Under the pieces are notes generated by a model. That model was not told the DNA's origin and searched no databases. It saw only the letters and a list, made by a program, of their open reading frames with translations. Shown piece by piece: positions 8,434 to 18,268 of a DNA stretch of 64,000 nt. Source of the stretch: Zhongshania marina (GTDB lineage Bacteria; Pseudomonadota; Gammaproteobacteria; Pseudomonadales; Spongiibacteraceae); the NCBI RefSeq assembly GCF_002915595.1, contig NZ_PQGG01000007.1, forward strand, positions 124,001-188,000. The letters are read 5' to 3'. Positions within the stretch are counted from its first letter, which is position 1. Every line of letters begins with the position of its first letter. Made by a program: the position numbers and the translations under genes.

Positions 8434-9204
8434 GTGAATTACTTTAATTTAAACGGAAAAGTTAGCCTGATCACCGGCGCCTCAAGCGGATTAGGCGTGC
8501 ACTTTGCCAATGTATTAGCAAATGAGGGCGCGACGGTTATTCTCGCTGCGCGCCGCACCGACAAATTGGCCACCGCCGTCGACGCAATACGCGAAGCTGG
8601 CGGCAAGGCTTTCGCCATCCCTATGGATGTTTCAAATGCTGAAAGTGTCGCGAATGCTTTCGCCACTATTCAAAGCGAACACGGCGGTGTGGATATACTC
8701 GTGAATAACGCCGGTGTCGCCGATGACCCCAAGAAATTTTTAGATACCACAGAAGAAGATTGGAACTGGGTCATGGAGACCAATCTAACCGGCGCATGGC
8801 GAGTTGCGCGGGCGGCCGCTTTGCAAATGAACAGCAACAATACCGCCGGCAGTATTATCAACATTGGCTCTATCTACGGACTGCACACCGGCGTGATGAA
8901 GGTTGCCTACAATGTCTCTAAGGTTGGTGTTGTTCAGCTTACCAAGTCTATGGCGATGGAGTTGTGCCGTAAAAATATTCGCGTCAACGCCCTCTGCCCC
9001 GGCTGGTTTGTGACCGAAATTAATGACAGCTATTTTTCATCGGAAAGCGGCCAACGCTATATTCAGGGTTTCCCCTCCAAGCGCCTTGGAAAAATGGAAG
9101 ACCTAAGCGTACCCTTGCTGTTATTAGCCAGCAATTCCGCAGGTGCGTATATGAATGGCACAACGCTGACCGTCGATGGCGGCTTAATTGAGTCCCCTAT
9201 CTAA
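8434..9204 (+). CDS. short-chain dehydrogenase/reductase (SDR)
   Basis: A 256-residue classical SDR starting at GTG. It has TGASSGLG (14-21) for NAD(P) binding, NNAG (91-94) and catalytic Ser146, Tyr159 and Lys163. RVNALCPGWFVTEIN is the usual loop after the catalytic helix. An AAGGA lies about 11 bases before the start. The enzyme lies between WS/DGAT and an acyl-CoA ligase, so a role in reducing or oxidising a lipid intermediate (for example a 3-oxoacyl or an alcohol/ketone) is likely but the substrate is not determined. It has no membrane segment and should be cytosolic. Its end overlaps the longest possible frame of the next gene, suggesting tight linkage. Confidence 0.88.
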   Translation: MNYFNLNGKVSLITGASSGLGVHFANVLANEGATVILAARRTDKLATAVDAIREAGGKAFAIPMDVSNAESVANAFATIQSEHGGVDILVNNAGVADDPKKFLDTTEEDWNWVMETNLTGAWRVARAAALQMNSNNTAGSIINIGSIYGLHTGVMKVAYNVSKVGVVQLTKSMAMELCRKNIRVNALCPGWFVTEINDSYFSSESGQRYIQGFPSKRLGKMEDLSVPLLLLASNSAGAYMNGTTLTVDGGLIESPI

Positions 9205-9232
9205 TAGCATTAAATCCATCACCCTGATCACA

Positions 9233-10813
9233 ATGAGCACTGACATGACAAACGCTAGCGCAGTACGCAGTTTTAATGAACTTATCGCTAAGCACGCCGG
9301 TGCTCAGCCAGACAGCAATGCCACAATATTTAACGGCCGGAAAACCAGCTACGGGGAACTCGACAAAATCAGTAACCGATTCGCCAACGCCTTGCGTGAT
9401 GCCAATATTCGCAAAGGCACACGGGTCGGCATACTGGCAAAAAACTCTGACACCTACCTACAACTGCTGTTCGCATGCGCCAAGGTCGGTGCTGTTACTG
9501 TGGGACTAAACTGGCGACTCGCGCCCGCCGAACTTAGCTACATTGCTAAGGACAGCGACATGGAATTACTATTTGTTGGCGCTGAGTTTTTTGATACGGC
9601 GGAGATCGTTAGCGCCGCCGCACCAAAGCTAAAGCACATCGTCAGTCTCAATAATGCATATCAACAATGGCCGGCAATAGCTGACTGGACGAGCGACGAC
9701 GACAAGCTACCCAGCATTGCTGTTTCTCCTGACGATGCCGCATTGCAACTATATACCAGCGGCACCACCGGTCACCCCAAGGGGGTAGTACTAGCCCATA
9801 AAACTTTTTTTGATCCGTGGATTTATGACGCCGACCCACTAATGGCCTGGAACGACATAAACCAAGACGAAGTGTGCTTATTGGCAATGCCCTTCTTTCA
9901 TGTCGGCGGTATCGGGCTCTGCTTTATGTCGCTGCGGGCTGGTTGCAGCGCGGTGATTGTGCCCGAATTCTCACCTATGGAATTTCTCCGCCTAGTGCCA
10001 GAGTACAAAGTGACAAGGACCTTCCTAGTTCCCGCCGCGATACGCACAGTATTACTGCTACCTGCTGCCGCCACTACCGATTGGTCGTCATTAAAACTTG
10101 TTATTTATGGTGCAGCACCCATGCCAGAGGCCTTACTCCTTGAGGCACTAAAAATACTCAAATGCGACTTCACCCAGCTATATGGCATGACCGAAGTCTG
10201 CGGCGCCGTTGTACATTTACCACCACAAGATCATATCGAAGGTAGCCCGCGCTTACGCGCCGCGGGAATTCCCATACCCTCAACCCGCATTAAAATCATC
10301 GACGGCGCTGGCCAATTAGTCAAACAAGGAGAGGTCGGCGAAATATTACTCAGCAGCCCTGCGGCAATGCATAGCTATTGGAAAAATGCGGACGCTACTG
10401 CTAAAACACTGGTTGACGGTTATATTCATACCGGCGACGCGGGCTATCAGGATGAAGACGGCTATCTTTATATCTTCGATCGTGTCAAAGACATGATTAT
10501 TAGTGGCGGCGAAAACATATACCCAATTGAAGTTGAAAACGCGCTATACCATCACGCCGATATTAGCGACGTAGCGGTAATTGGTATTCCCGACGAAAAA
10601 TGGGGTGAATTAGTGGCCGCCGTAGTCGTCGTTAATGCTGGCTGCACCCCGACTGAAAGCGAATTAATAGACTACGCCAAAGCGCAGATCGCCAGCTATA
10701 AATGCCCGAAGAAAATTATCTTCACCGAGGAGCTGCCCCGCAACGCCTCTGGAAAAATACTAAAGCGCGAGCTAAGAAAGCCATTTTGGGAATCACTAGA
10801 GCGCAAAATTTAA
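9233..10813 (+). CDS. AMP-dependent acyl-CoA synthetase/ligase
   Basis: A ~526-residue ANL-family ligase that activates a carboxylic acid with ATP and CoA. Visible motifs are the P-loop LYTSGTTGHPKGVV, the central YGMTEVCG, the hinge GYLYIFDRVKDMIISGGENIYP and the C-terminal lysine in PRNASGKILKREL. Length is normal. The frame is open back to a TTG at 9188, overlapping the SDR by 17 bases, but the ATG at 9233 gives the expected N-terminus; an ATG at 9245 is also possible. Context with WS/DGAT and an SDR suggests medium- or long-chain fatty acids feeding storage lipid, though members of this subgroup also use aryl and cyclic acids. Third gene of the cluster. Confidence 0.9.
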   Translation: MSTDMTNASAVRSFNELIAKHAGAQPDSNATIFNGRKTSYGELDKISNRFANALRDANIRKGTRVGILAKNSDTYLQLLFACAKVGAVTVGLNWRLAPAELSYIAKDSDMELLFVGAEFFDTAEIVSAAAPKLKHIVSLNNAYQQWPAIADWTSDDDKLPSIAVSPDDAALQLYTSGTTGHPKGVVLAHKTFFDPWIYDADPLMAWNDINQDEVCLLAMPFFHVGGIGLCFMSLRAGCSAVIVPEFSPMEFLRLVPEYKVTRTFLVPAAIRTVLLLPAAATTDWSSLKLVIYGAAPMPEALLLEALKILKCDFTQLYGMTEVCGAVVHLPPQDHIEGSPRLRAAGIPIPSTRIKIIDGAGQLVKQGEVGEILLSSPAAMHSYWKNADATAKTLVDGYIHTGDAGYQDEDGYLYIFDRVKDMIISGGENIYPIEVENALYHHADISDVAVIGIPDEKWGELVAAVVVVNAGCTPTESELIDYAKAQIASYKCPKKIIFTEELPRNASGKILKRELRKPFWESLERKI

Positions 10814-10858
10814 ACTCAATCATCACACCATTCCCAAGCGCGACACCTGCCCCATTTG

Positions 10859-10895
10859 ACCAATGGCAAAAAATTATCAATTTTTTGCCATTGGT
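10859..10895. repeat. 17-base perfect inverted repeat with 3-base spacer
   Basis: ACCAATGGCAAAAAATT (10859-10875) and its exact complement at 10879-10895 flank ATC. It lies 46 bases past the end of the acyl-CoA ligase and 112 before the next gene. It may serve as a transcription end, but the T-run is inside the 3' arm and not after it, so it is not a standard intrinsic terminator. It could also be an operator or the remnant of a small repeat element. Confidence 0.6.
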
Positions 10896-11007
10896 ACAGG
10901 CTATCCACAGCACATTCAGTCTATAGTATTAACTAAACATACCGCTGTGCGCATGCCTGTCACAATTCAGCAGTAGCGTTATTGATTGATAATAAGCAGA
11001 AGTGAAG

Positions 11008-12135
11008 ATGCCTGTATTCTCTAAAAACGTATTAGCCGTCGCTATTTTTAGCAGCTTGATAGCCTGTAGCAATACCGAGATTCGCGACGTTGCGACATTG
11101 GATATTCAAGCACCCAGTAGCGAACAGGTCACCGCCCTATTATTGCCAAAGCAAGGCAGTGAAGGCGTAGATGTCAGCATTTATCCAGAAGACAATATTC
11201 TGGCGATGAACGCTGAAATGCGCTATTTCGTAGAAGAAAACGTACCTGCTGCACTTTCTCCGCGAGCCCGCTTGAGCTATCTGCTCGACAGCATGGTTAG
11301 ACCCTCGCAACTGGGACTAAAATATGACCCCGGCATCACCTTAAATGCCACCGAAACCTTTCAACAAAGAACCGGAAACTGTTTGTCGCTCACATCGTTA
11401 TTTATCGCCTTAGCACGGGAGGCAAAACTTACCGTCTACTACAATGAAGTCACTATTCCGCCGAGCTGGGACATGGTCAGCGATAACAGCATGGTGTTTT
11501 ACAAGCATATTAATGCGGTAGTGGATTTTGGTGACGATGGTAAAGAAGTCGTTGACCTAAGCGTGGACAACTATGAATACCACTACCCGCAACATCGAGT
11601 CACCGAGCAGCAGGCCGCCGCCCAGCATTACAATAATCGCGGCGCGGAATACCTTAATCAGGGAAACAATGAAAAAGCAGACTTATATTTTCGTCGCGCT
11701 TTATTTTTAGACCCACAAGCAGGGCATATTTGGGGTAACTTCGGCACGTTATTACGCCGGCAAAAGCGCGTTGCTGAAGCCGAAATTGCCTACCGGCACG
11801 CTCTGACCCTAAACCCCAGCGACCAAGTCGCCATTAGCAATCTGGGGCGGCTCTACCGTGAGCAAGATAATAAGGAAGAAGCCCGCAAGCTCGAAAAAAT
11901 TGCGGAAAGTTTCCGCAGGAAAAATCCATTCTGGCATTTTAGCCGCGCTAAAGCAGAGTATGAAAAAGGCGATTTCGACGAGGCCTTAAAATTTGTTCAA
12001 CAGGCCATTCGCCTTCAAAAAGATGAATACCGCTTTTATCGATTTGCCTCTTTAATCTATTTCCGCCAAGGGAAATTGGTGCGCGCCCAACAATTTTCCG
12101 ACAAGGCCAGTAGATTAAAGCTCAGCACCAATTAA
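11008..12135 (+). CDS. TPR lipoprotein with transglutaminase-like domain
   Basis: A ~375-residue predicted lipoprotein. The signal peptide is short and ends in the lipobox LIAC (about residues 17-20), so the protein should be anchored in a membrane and face the periplasm. About residues 85-195 resemble a transglutaminase-like fold, with RTGNCLSLTSLFIALAREAKL around the possible catalytic cysteine and INAVVDFG further on. Residues ~205-370 carry TPR repeats (NRGAEYLNQGNNEKADLYFRRAL, FGTLLRRQKRVAEAEIAYRHAL, KGDFDEALKFVQQAIRL). Such proteins are usually annotated only as TPR proteins and probably scaffold or process an envelope partner. The ATG at 11008 is chosen over a GTG at 11002; neither has a strong ribosome site. 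It is flanked by the inverted repeat at 10859 and the terminator at 12155, so it seems monocistronic. Confidence 0.8.
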   Translation: MPVFSKNVLAVAIFSSLIACSNTEIRDVATLDIQAPSSEQVTALLLPKQGSEGVDVSIYPEDNILAMNAEMRYFVEENVPAALSPRARLSYLLDSMVRPSQLGLKYDPGITLNATETFQQRTGNCLSLTSLFIALAREAKLTVYYNEVTIPPSWDMVSDNSMVFYKHINAVVDFGDDGKEVVDLSVDNYEYHYPQHRVTEQQAAAQHYNNRGAEYLNQGNNEKADLYFRRALFLDPQAGHIWGNFGTLLRRQKRVAEAEIAYRHALTLNPSDQVAISNLGRLYREQDNKEEARKLEKIAESFRRKNPFWHFSRAKAEYEKGDFDEALKFVQQAIRLQKDEYRFYRFASLIYFRQGKLVRAQQFSDKASRLKLSTN

Positions 12136-12154
12136 TTGGCAGCGGCCACAAAAA

Positions 12155-12172
12155 AGGCGCCTTTCGGCGCCT
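12155..12172 (-). terminator. intrinsic terminator of the TonB receptor gene
   Basis: AGGCGCC/GGCGCCT stem of seven pairs with a four-base loop, followed on the minus strand by a run of six T. The gene at 12213 reads into it; the plus-strand TPR gene ends 20 bases away and may use the same hairpin less efficiently. Confidence 0.88.
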
Positions 12173-12212
12173 AATTCAGCAAATCCTTTGCTTATAACAT
12201 CCAAGTCACTTA

Positions 12213-14852
12213 TCAGTATTTCCAGCTCAAACTTAGACCAACACTTGTGCCTACTTCTTGCTCAAGTATTTTTACATTAGTACCCGAACTGTTCTTCTGT
12301 TCAAACTCGCGACTAGAATCCAGCAAGTTCGTCAGCTTCACTTTTAATGACAAATTTTCGGTTGGGTAGTAATTATAAATCAGATCTAAAGAACCAAATG
12401 GCTGCTCAAACGCATCATCATTACCCGAAGTACCTGCAAAGAATATGCGCTCACTAGACACGTTATACAGCAGAGAAGCACTGTGGCGCTCATCTGGCGA
12501 ATCGTAACCAAGCGATGCGTTAACAACGTATTTAGAGTGACCCGTTAGGCGACGGTCGGTATTTGTTACTTCGTTATTGCTGGTGATCGAAATTTCCGAA
12601 TCACTTAGCGTCACATTACCCGACAAGAAGAAGCCTGCTGGCAAGGTTTTTAAACCCTCAAACTCCACGCCGTAAACTTCACCGGAATCACCGTTGATAT
12701 AGCGCAATACGGTATCATCATCTGAGCCCGCGCCTTCAACCTGTTCAATTGGCAGATCTAAGTCTTTGTAGAACAGCGACACGGTAAAATTGTCACCGCC
12801 TTCATAGTAAAACTCGCCGCGCAAATCGTAGTTACGGATCTCGGTAGATTTCAGCGCCGGATTACCAAACACCCGCACACTTAGCTCTGGATCAATATAA
12901 GCGACATCTGCGAGCTCACGTAAATCTGGGCGAACAACGGTATCACTAACACTAAAGCGCACTTGAAATTCTTCTGCCCCAATCAAGCCCAAGCCTGAAT
13001 AGGTAAGCGCAAAACTCGAATAAATATCGTCATTCTGGAAAGCAAATGTTTGATCTGGATCCTGAAGCTGATTAATCAATTGCTGATTAAAGACGCCGGT
13101 ATAGTCGAGCAAGTTAACAGGCAATACCGCTTGCTGATATTCTTCCCAGCGTGCCCCTACCGTCAAACGCCACTCTTCGGTCATACGAAAATCTAGGCCG
13201 CCGTATACCGCAGAAATTTTCTGCGCAGCAACATAACTTTCGTTACCAAAACCAGATCCCATCGAGATATCAAATACATTATTCAAGTCGTTGATGCGAT
13301 CATCCGTAAATACCGTTTGCGGCGTGCCAACCGTTGCATTGGTACCAACATTGGCGGTGTAGCCATAGTACTCACGAGATTTTTCAGAATTCCACCAACC
13401 GCCGGAAACAGTGAGCTCACGGCCATCGATATCAATTGGCAATTCCGCTCGTCCACCCCAGCTTTCCACATTATCTTCTAGCGACAAAAAGGCGAACTGA
13501 CCCGCGGTAGATGATTGTGAAATAAAGGGAGTTTCTGGCGATGTTGTTCTATCGATAGAGCCAGAGAATGTTGTTGCATTTGGAATTTCTGTGGTCGCCT
13601 GCGCGTCTGAGTAAAACCAATCTAAACTCAGCATTTCAAGCGCTTCGATGGGTGAAAATTCACCCAAGCGGTGCTTGCCAGACAATTGGGTTAATTCCAA
13701 TTCGCGCTCTTCTAAGCGCGTTACGTAATCCACATCTGGACGATTCTCAGACGCTGGGTTGTTGTTACTAAACCCTGTCGTTATACGTGCTTCGTCCGCA
13801 TCGTTTTGAATGAGGTAGTGGCTAAGCTGCAGGGTATTGTCATTTGCGTATTCCGCACCTAACACAATCGCCAAGGTTGTGCGCTCCTCGTAAACAGTTC
13901 TATCTACATTCGAAAAACTGTCATTCGGACTACCGATACTGCGCTTAACTTGGTTTTTATTGCGGTATTCTTCGTCGTAAGCACCGCTTATAGAAGCGCC
14001 TAAAACAAGATCATCGCTCACATCCCATGCGTTTCCAAGATCAACTTTAATATCGCGATCGGGATCAAGACTAGATTTTTTAATACCGACATTGGGATTC
14101 AGCGAGCGAATTAAGTTGCGCTGAATTTGCTCAGCCTCGTCGCGAGAAATTCCATTTCCTGCGTCATTTTCTACATCAAGAATATTGCTTTGTGACAAAT
14201 CGCCTTTGTAGCGATCAATCGCGCCAGACAAAGCCTTGGGCATTGATCCACCGCTGCTAGCATAAGTCAGACCGTCATCGCTCTCGGTATTTAATCCAGT
14301 GCCAATACTTACTGCGGCAACCGGCCCCGTAGGAACACTGCGGGTACGGATATCAATCGCACCACCACCAAAGTTAGCTGGCAACTCTGGGCCCCAAGAT
14401 TTTTGTACCTTTAGCGATTCAACAATACTCGAGGGGAACAAATCCAGCGGAATAACACTGCGCGCCAAATCAGGTGAAGGAACCGCCGCGCCGTTAACAG
14501 TCACATTGCTGTATCGCTCGCCAAGGCCTCGAATATAAATAAATTTATTGTCTACTAGCGTCACGCCGGTAACACGGCGCAGCGCAGCGCCAATGGTACT
14601 ATCACCAGCGCGAGAGATGGCTTCAAAGCCAAGGAAGTCTGCAGAATAAGGTAATTCTAGACGTTCGTCAGTTAACGAGGCCGCTACACTTTGTAGCCTA
14701 CCGACCACAACCACTTCTTCTAGTGCGATGGGGCGAAACTGGTCACTGTCATCTGACGCGTCGCTCTGGGCAAATGCGTAGCTCATTAGCCCGCTGCTTG
14801 CCAACGCTACCGCTATTGGAAGCTGCTTTCGCGCAAATCGTTTAGTTAGCAT
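12213..14852 (-). CDS. TonB-dependent outer-membrane receptor
   Basis: An 879-residue receptor. A signal peptide covers about residues 1-28 (FARKQLPIAVALASSGLMSYAFA). The plug domain follows (about 45-180: EEVVVVGR, then ADFLGFEAISRAGDSTIGAALRRVTGVTLVDNKFIYIRGLGERYSNVTVNG), and the rest is a 22-strand-type barrel ending in a C-terminal aromatic (LSLSWKY). It imports a large or scarce solute across the outer membrane using TonB energy. The start at 14852 has AGGA 8 bases before it; the ATG at 14858 is too close to that site. It lies 113 bases after the beta-helix lipoprotein gene on the same strand, with hairpins but no clear terminator between, so both should respond to the Pho-box promoter at 16718-16773. 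The substrate is unknown; a phosphorus compound is the inference from the promoter. Confidence 0.93.
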   Translation of the reverse strand: MLTKRFARKQLPIAVALASSGLMSYAFAQSDASDDSDQFRPIALEEVVVVGRLQSVAASLTDERLELPYSADFLGFEAISRAGDSTIGAALRRVTGVTLVDNKFIYIRGLGERYSNVTVNGAAVPSPDLARSVIPLDLFPSSIVESLKVQKSWGPELPANFGGGAIDIRTRSVPTGPVAAVSIGTGLNTESDDGLTYASSGGSMPKALSGAIDRYKGDLSQSNILDVENDAGNGISRDEAEQIQRNLIRSLNPNVGIKKSSLDPDRDIKVDLGNAWDVSDDLVLGASISGAYDEEYRNKNQVKRSIGSPNDSFSNVDRTVYEERTTLAIVLGAEYANDNTLQLSHYLIQNDADEARITTGFSNNNPASENRPDVDYVTRLEERELELTQLSGKHRLGEFSPIEALEMLSLDWFYSDAQATTEIPNATTFSGSIDRTTSPETPFISQSSTAGQFAFLSLEDNVESWGGRAELPIDIDGRELTVSGGWWNSEKSREYYGYTANVGTNATVGTPQTVFTDDRINDLNNVFDISMGSGFGNESYVAAQKISAVYGGLDFRMTEEWRLTVGARWEEYQQAVLPVNLLDYTGVFNQQLINQLQDPDQTFAFQNDDIYSSFALTYSGLGLIGAEEFQVRFSVSDTVVRPDLRELADVAYIDPELSVRVFGNPALKSTEIRNYDLRGEFYYEGGDNFTVSLFYKDLDLPIEQVEGAGSDDDTVLRYINGDSGEVYGVEFEGLKTLPAGFFLSGNVTLSDSEISITSNNEVTNTDRRLTGHSKYVVNASLGYDSPDERHSASLLYNVSSERIFFAGTSGNDDAFEQPFGSLDLIYNYYPTENLSLKVKLTNLLDSSREFEQKNSSGTNVKILEQEVGTSVGLSLSWKY

Positions 14853-14880
14853 AATCATAATCCTAAGTGCTCAGGAAAAT

Positions 14881-14934
14881 GCTCTCACGAGCGGAGAGCG
14901 TTCTAGCGCTGTTACTGACGGGCCGAAGCCCGTC
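14881..14934 (-). promoter_or_regulatory. two intercistronic hairpins between lipoprotein and TonB receptor genes
   Basis: GACGGGC/GCCCGTC with loop CGAA on the plus strand (14917-14934) and GCTCTC/GAGAGC with a seven-base loop (14881-14899). On the transcribed minus strand neither is followed by a T-run, so they look more like mRNA-stability or processing elements than terminators. They could set different expression of the two proteins. Confidence 0.5.
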
Positions 14935-14965
14935 TTTCCTGTTTTACAGGGTATTGCCGTATAAC

Positions 14966-16660
14966 TTAGGGATTAAGTGGAGCGCTTAAACCTACAGTCC
15001 AACCAGCCAACCAGTCATCGCTTGCGCTGGCGCCGCCCAGGTAGCTAGGCTTTTTGAAGTATGAGTTCACTGCAGATACGTCGGTTAGATCGGCAGCTTG
15101 ATTAAACGCTGGCGTTCCATCTGCCTTGGTAATAGTTGCCGCTGTCTTATATCCGCGAGTACCAACACCACCGACGATCAGGCTTTGAGCTGGAATATCT
15201 GTACCAGTAAGCACTACGTTCTTGACGTTATCATTCGCAGGAGTATCCGCATTGACACCACCGCCGTTTAACCAGTTTGCTAGATCAAACGAGCCCTTTG
15301 TCGCGTCGCCGCTCACTTTCAATGGTTCGCTACATGCAATCAAGTTACTGCTCGCCTTACTCACTTTAGCTTGTGCAGCGTCGATAGTTTGTGGACCTTC
15401 TGTATCGTCCAACTCAACACACTCGTTACTCGCCATATCTACAGCGTTAGAAGTGACGATTGAGTTATACATTTGGAAGAAGGCACCTTCGCGGAACAAT
15501 GGCCCTTCCGAGTCACCTTTAGACGTTGCGTTAATACCGCCGTTTTGATCAATATTCGAGGTGATACAAGTCATGTTCGAGATGATCAGATTAGTTGTTG
15601 GCGTAATACCATCGCCGCGGCCTTCACCGGTGTTATCGCCTTCGATACAGCGGTTAGAACCTGAGGTGTGAACAACCACAGCATATTGGATCATGCCGTT
15701 GTAGCCTTCAGAGTAATCGATTGAGTCGTCACCCACGTTCACAGCCACTAAGTGATCTGCATTTGCCGCGCCACCAAAGAATTCAAAACCGTCATCTTTA
15801 GATGTGTACGCTTGAAGATAACTTAGGGTCGTGCCGCTACCAACGCCATTAAATGTGAAGGCATTCAGCTCATTGCCGTCAACAACTTCGAAACCTGCGT
15901 GTTTCACAACTACATATTTCATTACACCAGAACTCTCAGCGTTGTTGTTACCGCCGTAAGTAGCTGGCTGACCTTCCGCTTCTTGGTGACAGTTGTGCGG
16001 ATTATTTGAGGTTGCAGAGAAATCACTCACTGAACCAGTACCTGAACCAGTTGCAGTACCGTCATGACACTTGTTGGTCATGCCATTACCGTTAATTTGC
16101 AAACCGCCCCACAAACCACGATCGTCTTCAGTTGCAAAGCCATCAATGTCTTCATCGGCAGTGAAGATGATTGGCGCCGTCGCAGTACCATTTGCGAAAA
16201 TTTGTGAGCCGCGAGTTATACGCACATAGCTATTTTCGTTTTTAAATACCATCGTTACACCAGCTTCAATATTCAGCTTGGTGCCTTGGCCTTCCTGTAA
16301 AACTGGCGTTCCTGACGCGGCAGCTTGGCCGTCTACGTCTTCGCCTATAAACAAACTGCCATCAAACTCATGCACACCAGGAATAGCAGCAAATGTTACT
16401 TGATCAGCAGTAATAGGATTATTCGCACTCACAAATGAGCTGCTGTATGAGCAGTCACCAGATGAATACGTACCTTGTACCGTAGAGCCATTTTTAACGT
16501 ATGACGCGCAGGGGTTATTAGTGCCGCCACCATTGTTACCACCGTTAGAACCACCGGTGCTGTTATCGACAGTTGTAGGGTTTAGATTAATATCGCCACC
16601 ACCACATGCCGCCAGTAACAAGGCAGATGACATTGCTGTCAGTGCAAAAAGCTTTTTCAT
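14966..16660 (-). CDS. beta-helix-type surface or periplasmic lipoprotein, partner of the TonB receptor
   Basis: A 564-residue lipoprotein: MKKLFALTAMSSALLLAAC carries the lipobox LAAC followed by a GGGD and Asn/Gly/Thr linker. The body shows repeated short strands typical of a right-handed parallel beta-helix (GTKLNIEAGVTMVFKNENSYVRITRGS, GLWGGLQINGNG, KDDGFEFFGGAANADHLVAVNVGDDSIDYSEG). It has several cysteine pairs (for example near NKCHDG and HNCHQ) and many Asp residues that could bind Ca2+. No catalytic signature was recognised. The start at 16660 has GGAG 9-12 bases upstream; a longer frame to 16681 lacks one. It is the first gene after tandem Pho boxes and is followed by a TonB receptor, so it is probably a substrate-binding or processing partner for phosphate-stress nutrient uptake. 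That role is inference. Confidence 0.8.
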   Translation of the reverse strand: MKKLFALTAMSSALLLAACGGGDINLNPTTVDNSTGGSNGGNNGGGTNNPCASYVKNGSTVQGTYSSGDCSYSSSFVSANNPITADQVTFAAIPGVHEFDGSLFIGEDVDGQAAASGTPVLQEGQGTKLNIEAGVTMVFKNENSYVRITRGSQIFANGTATAPIIFTADEDIDGFATEDDRGLWGGLQINGNGMTNKCHDGTATGSGTGSVSDFSATSNNPHNCHQEAEGQPATYGGNNNAESSGVMKYVVVKHAGFEVVDGNELNAFTFNGVGSGTTLSYLQAYTSKDDGFEFFGGAANADHLVAVNVGDDSIDYSEGYNGMIQYAVVVHTSGSNRCIEGDNTGEGRGDGITPTTNLIISNMTCITSNIDQNGGINATSKGDSEGPLFREGAFFQMYNSIVTSNAVDMASNECVELDDTEGPQTIDAAQAKVSKASSNLIACSEPLKVSGDATKGSFDLANWLNGGGVNADTPANDNVKNVVLTGTDIPAQSLIVGGVGTRGYKTAATITKADGTPAFNQAADLTDVSAVNSYFKKPSYLGGASASDDWLAGWTVGLSAPLNP

Positions 16661-16717
16661 ATTTACTATCTCCGAAACCAACTCTAAGGATTTTCTAGGA
16701 TTGAATTTATGTAGCGT

Positions 16718-16773
16718 ATGGTAGGGAGACTTGGTGACAGATATGTGAATAGTATGTTTCAGTTATGTGACAA
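16718..16773 (-). promoter_or_regulatory. tandem Pho boxes and -10 box upstream of the lipoprotein/TonB operon
   Basis: Read on the minus strand from 16773, four 7-mers stand at exact 11-base spacing: TTGTCAC, CTGAAAC, TATTCAC, CTGTCAC, separated by the AT-rich spacers ATAA, ATAC and ATAT. This is the layout of two consecutive PhoB sites (two CTGTCAT-like repeats with four bases between). The 7-mers match CTGTCAT at 5, 4, 3 and 6 of 7 positions. Ten bases after the last repeat is TACCAT (16723-16718), a fair -10 box at the distance seen in E. coli Pho promoters, with no separate -35. The ATG is at 16660. PhoB activation under phosphate limitation is predicted. Confidence 0.8.
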
Positions 16774-16877
16774 CTTCAGAAAATTGAAACCAATTATTCT
16801 TCATATTCACAGAAAAGCTAGACATGACTCACAGTACAATAATCGGCGTTGAGAGTCGTAGGGCGGAAACAGAAACA

Positions 16878-16905
16878 AAAATGCCGCTGAAAGCAGCGGC
16901 ATTTT
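16878..16905 (-). terminator. intrinsic terminator of purA
   Basis: An 11-base perfect stem AAAATGCCGCT/AGCGGCATTTT with loop GAAAGC on the plus strand. On the minus strand it ends in TTTTTG, 18 bases beyond the purA stop. Confidence 0.92.
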
Positions 16906-16922
16906 ATATGAGCTAAATGAAA

Positions 16923-18236
<1,314 letters not shown>

Positions 18237-18268
18237 TTAATACACTGACTCGCAAGCTCCGAGCCTAA

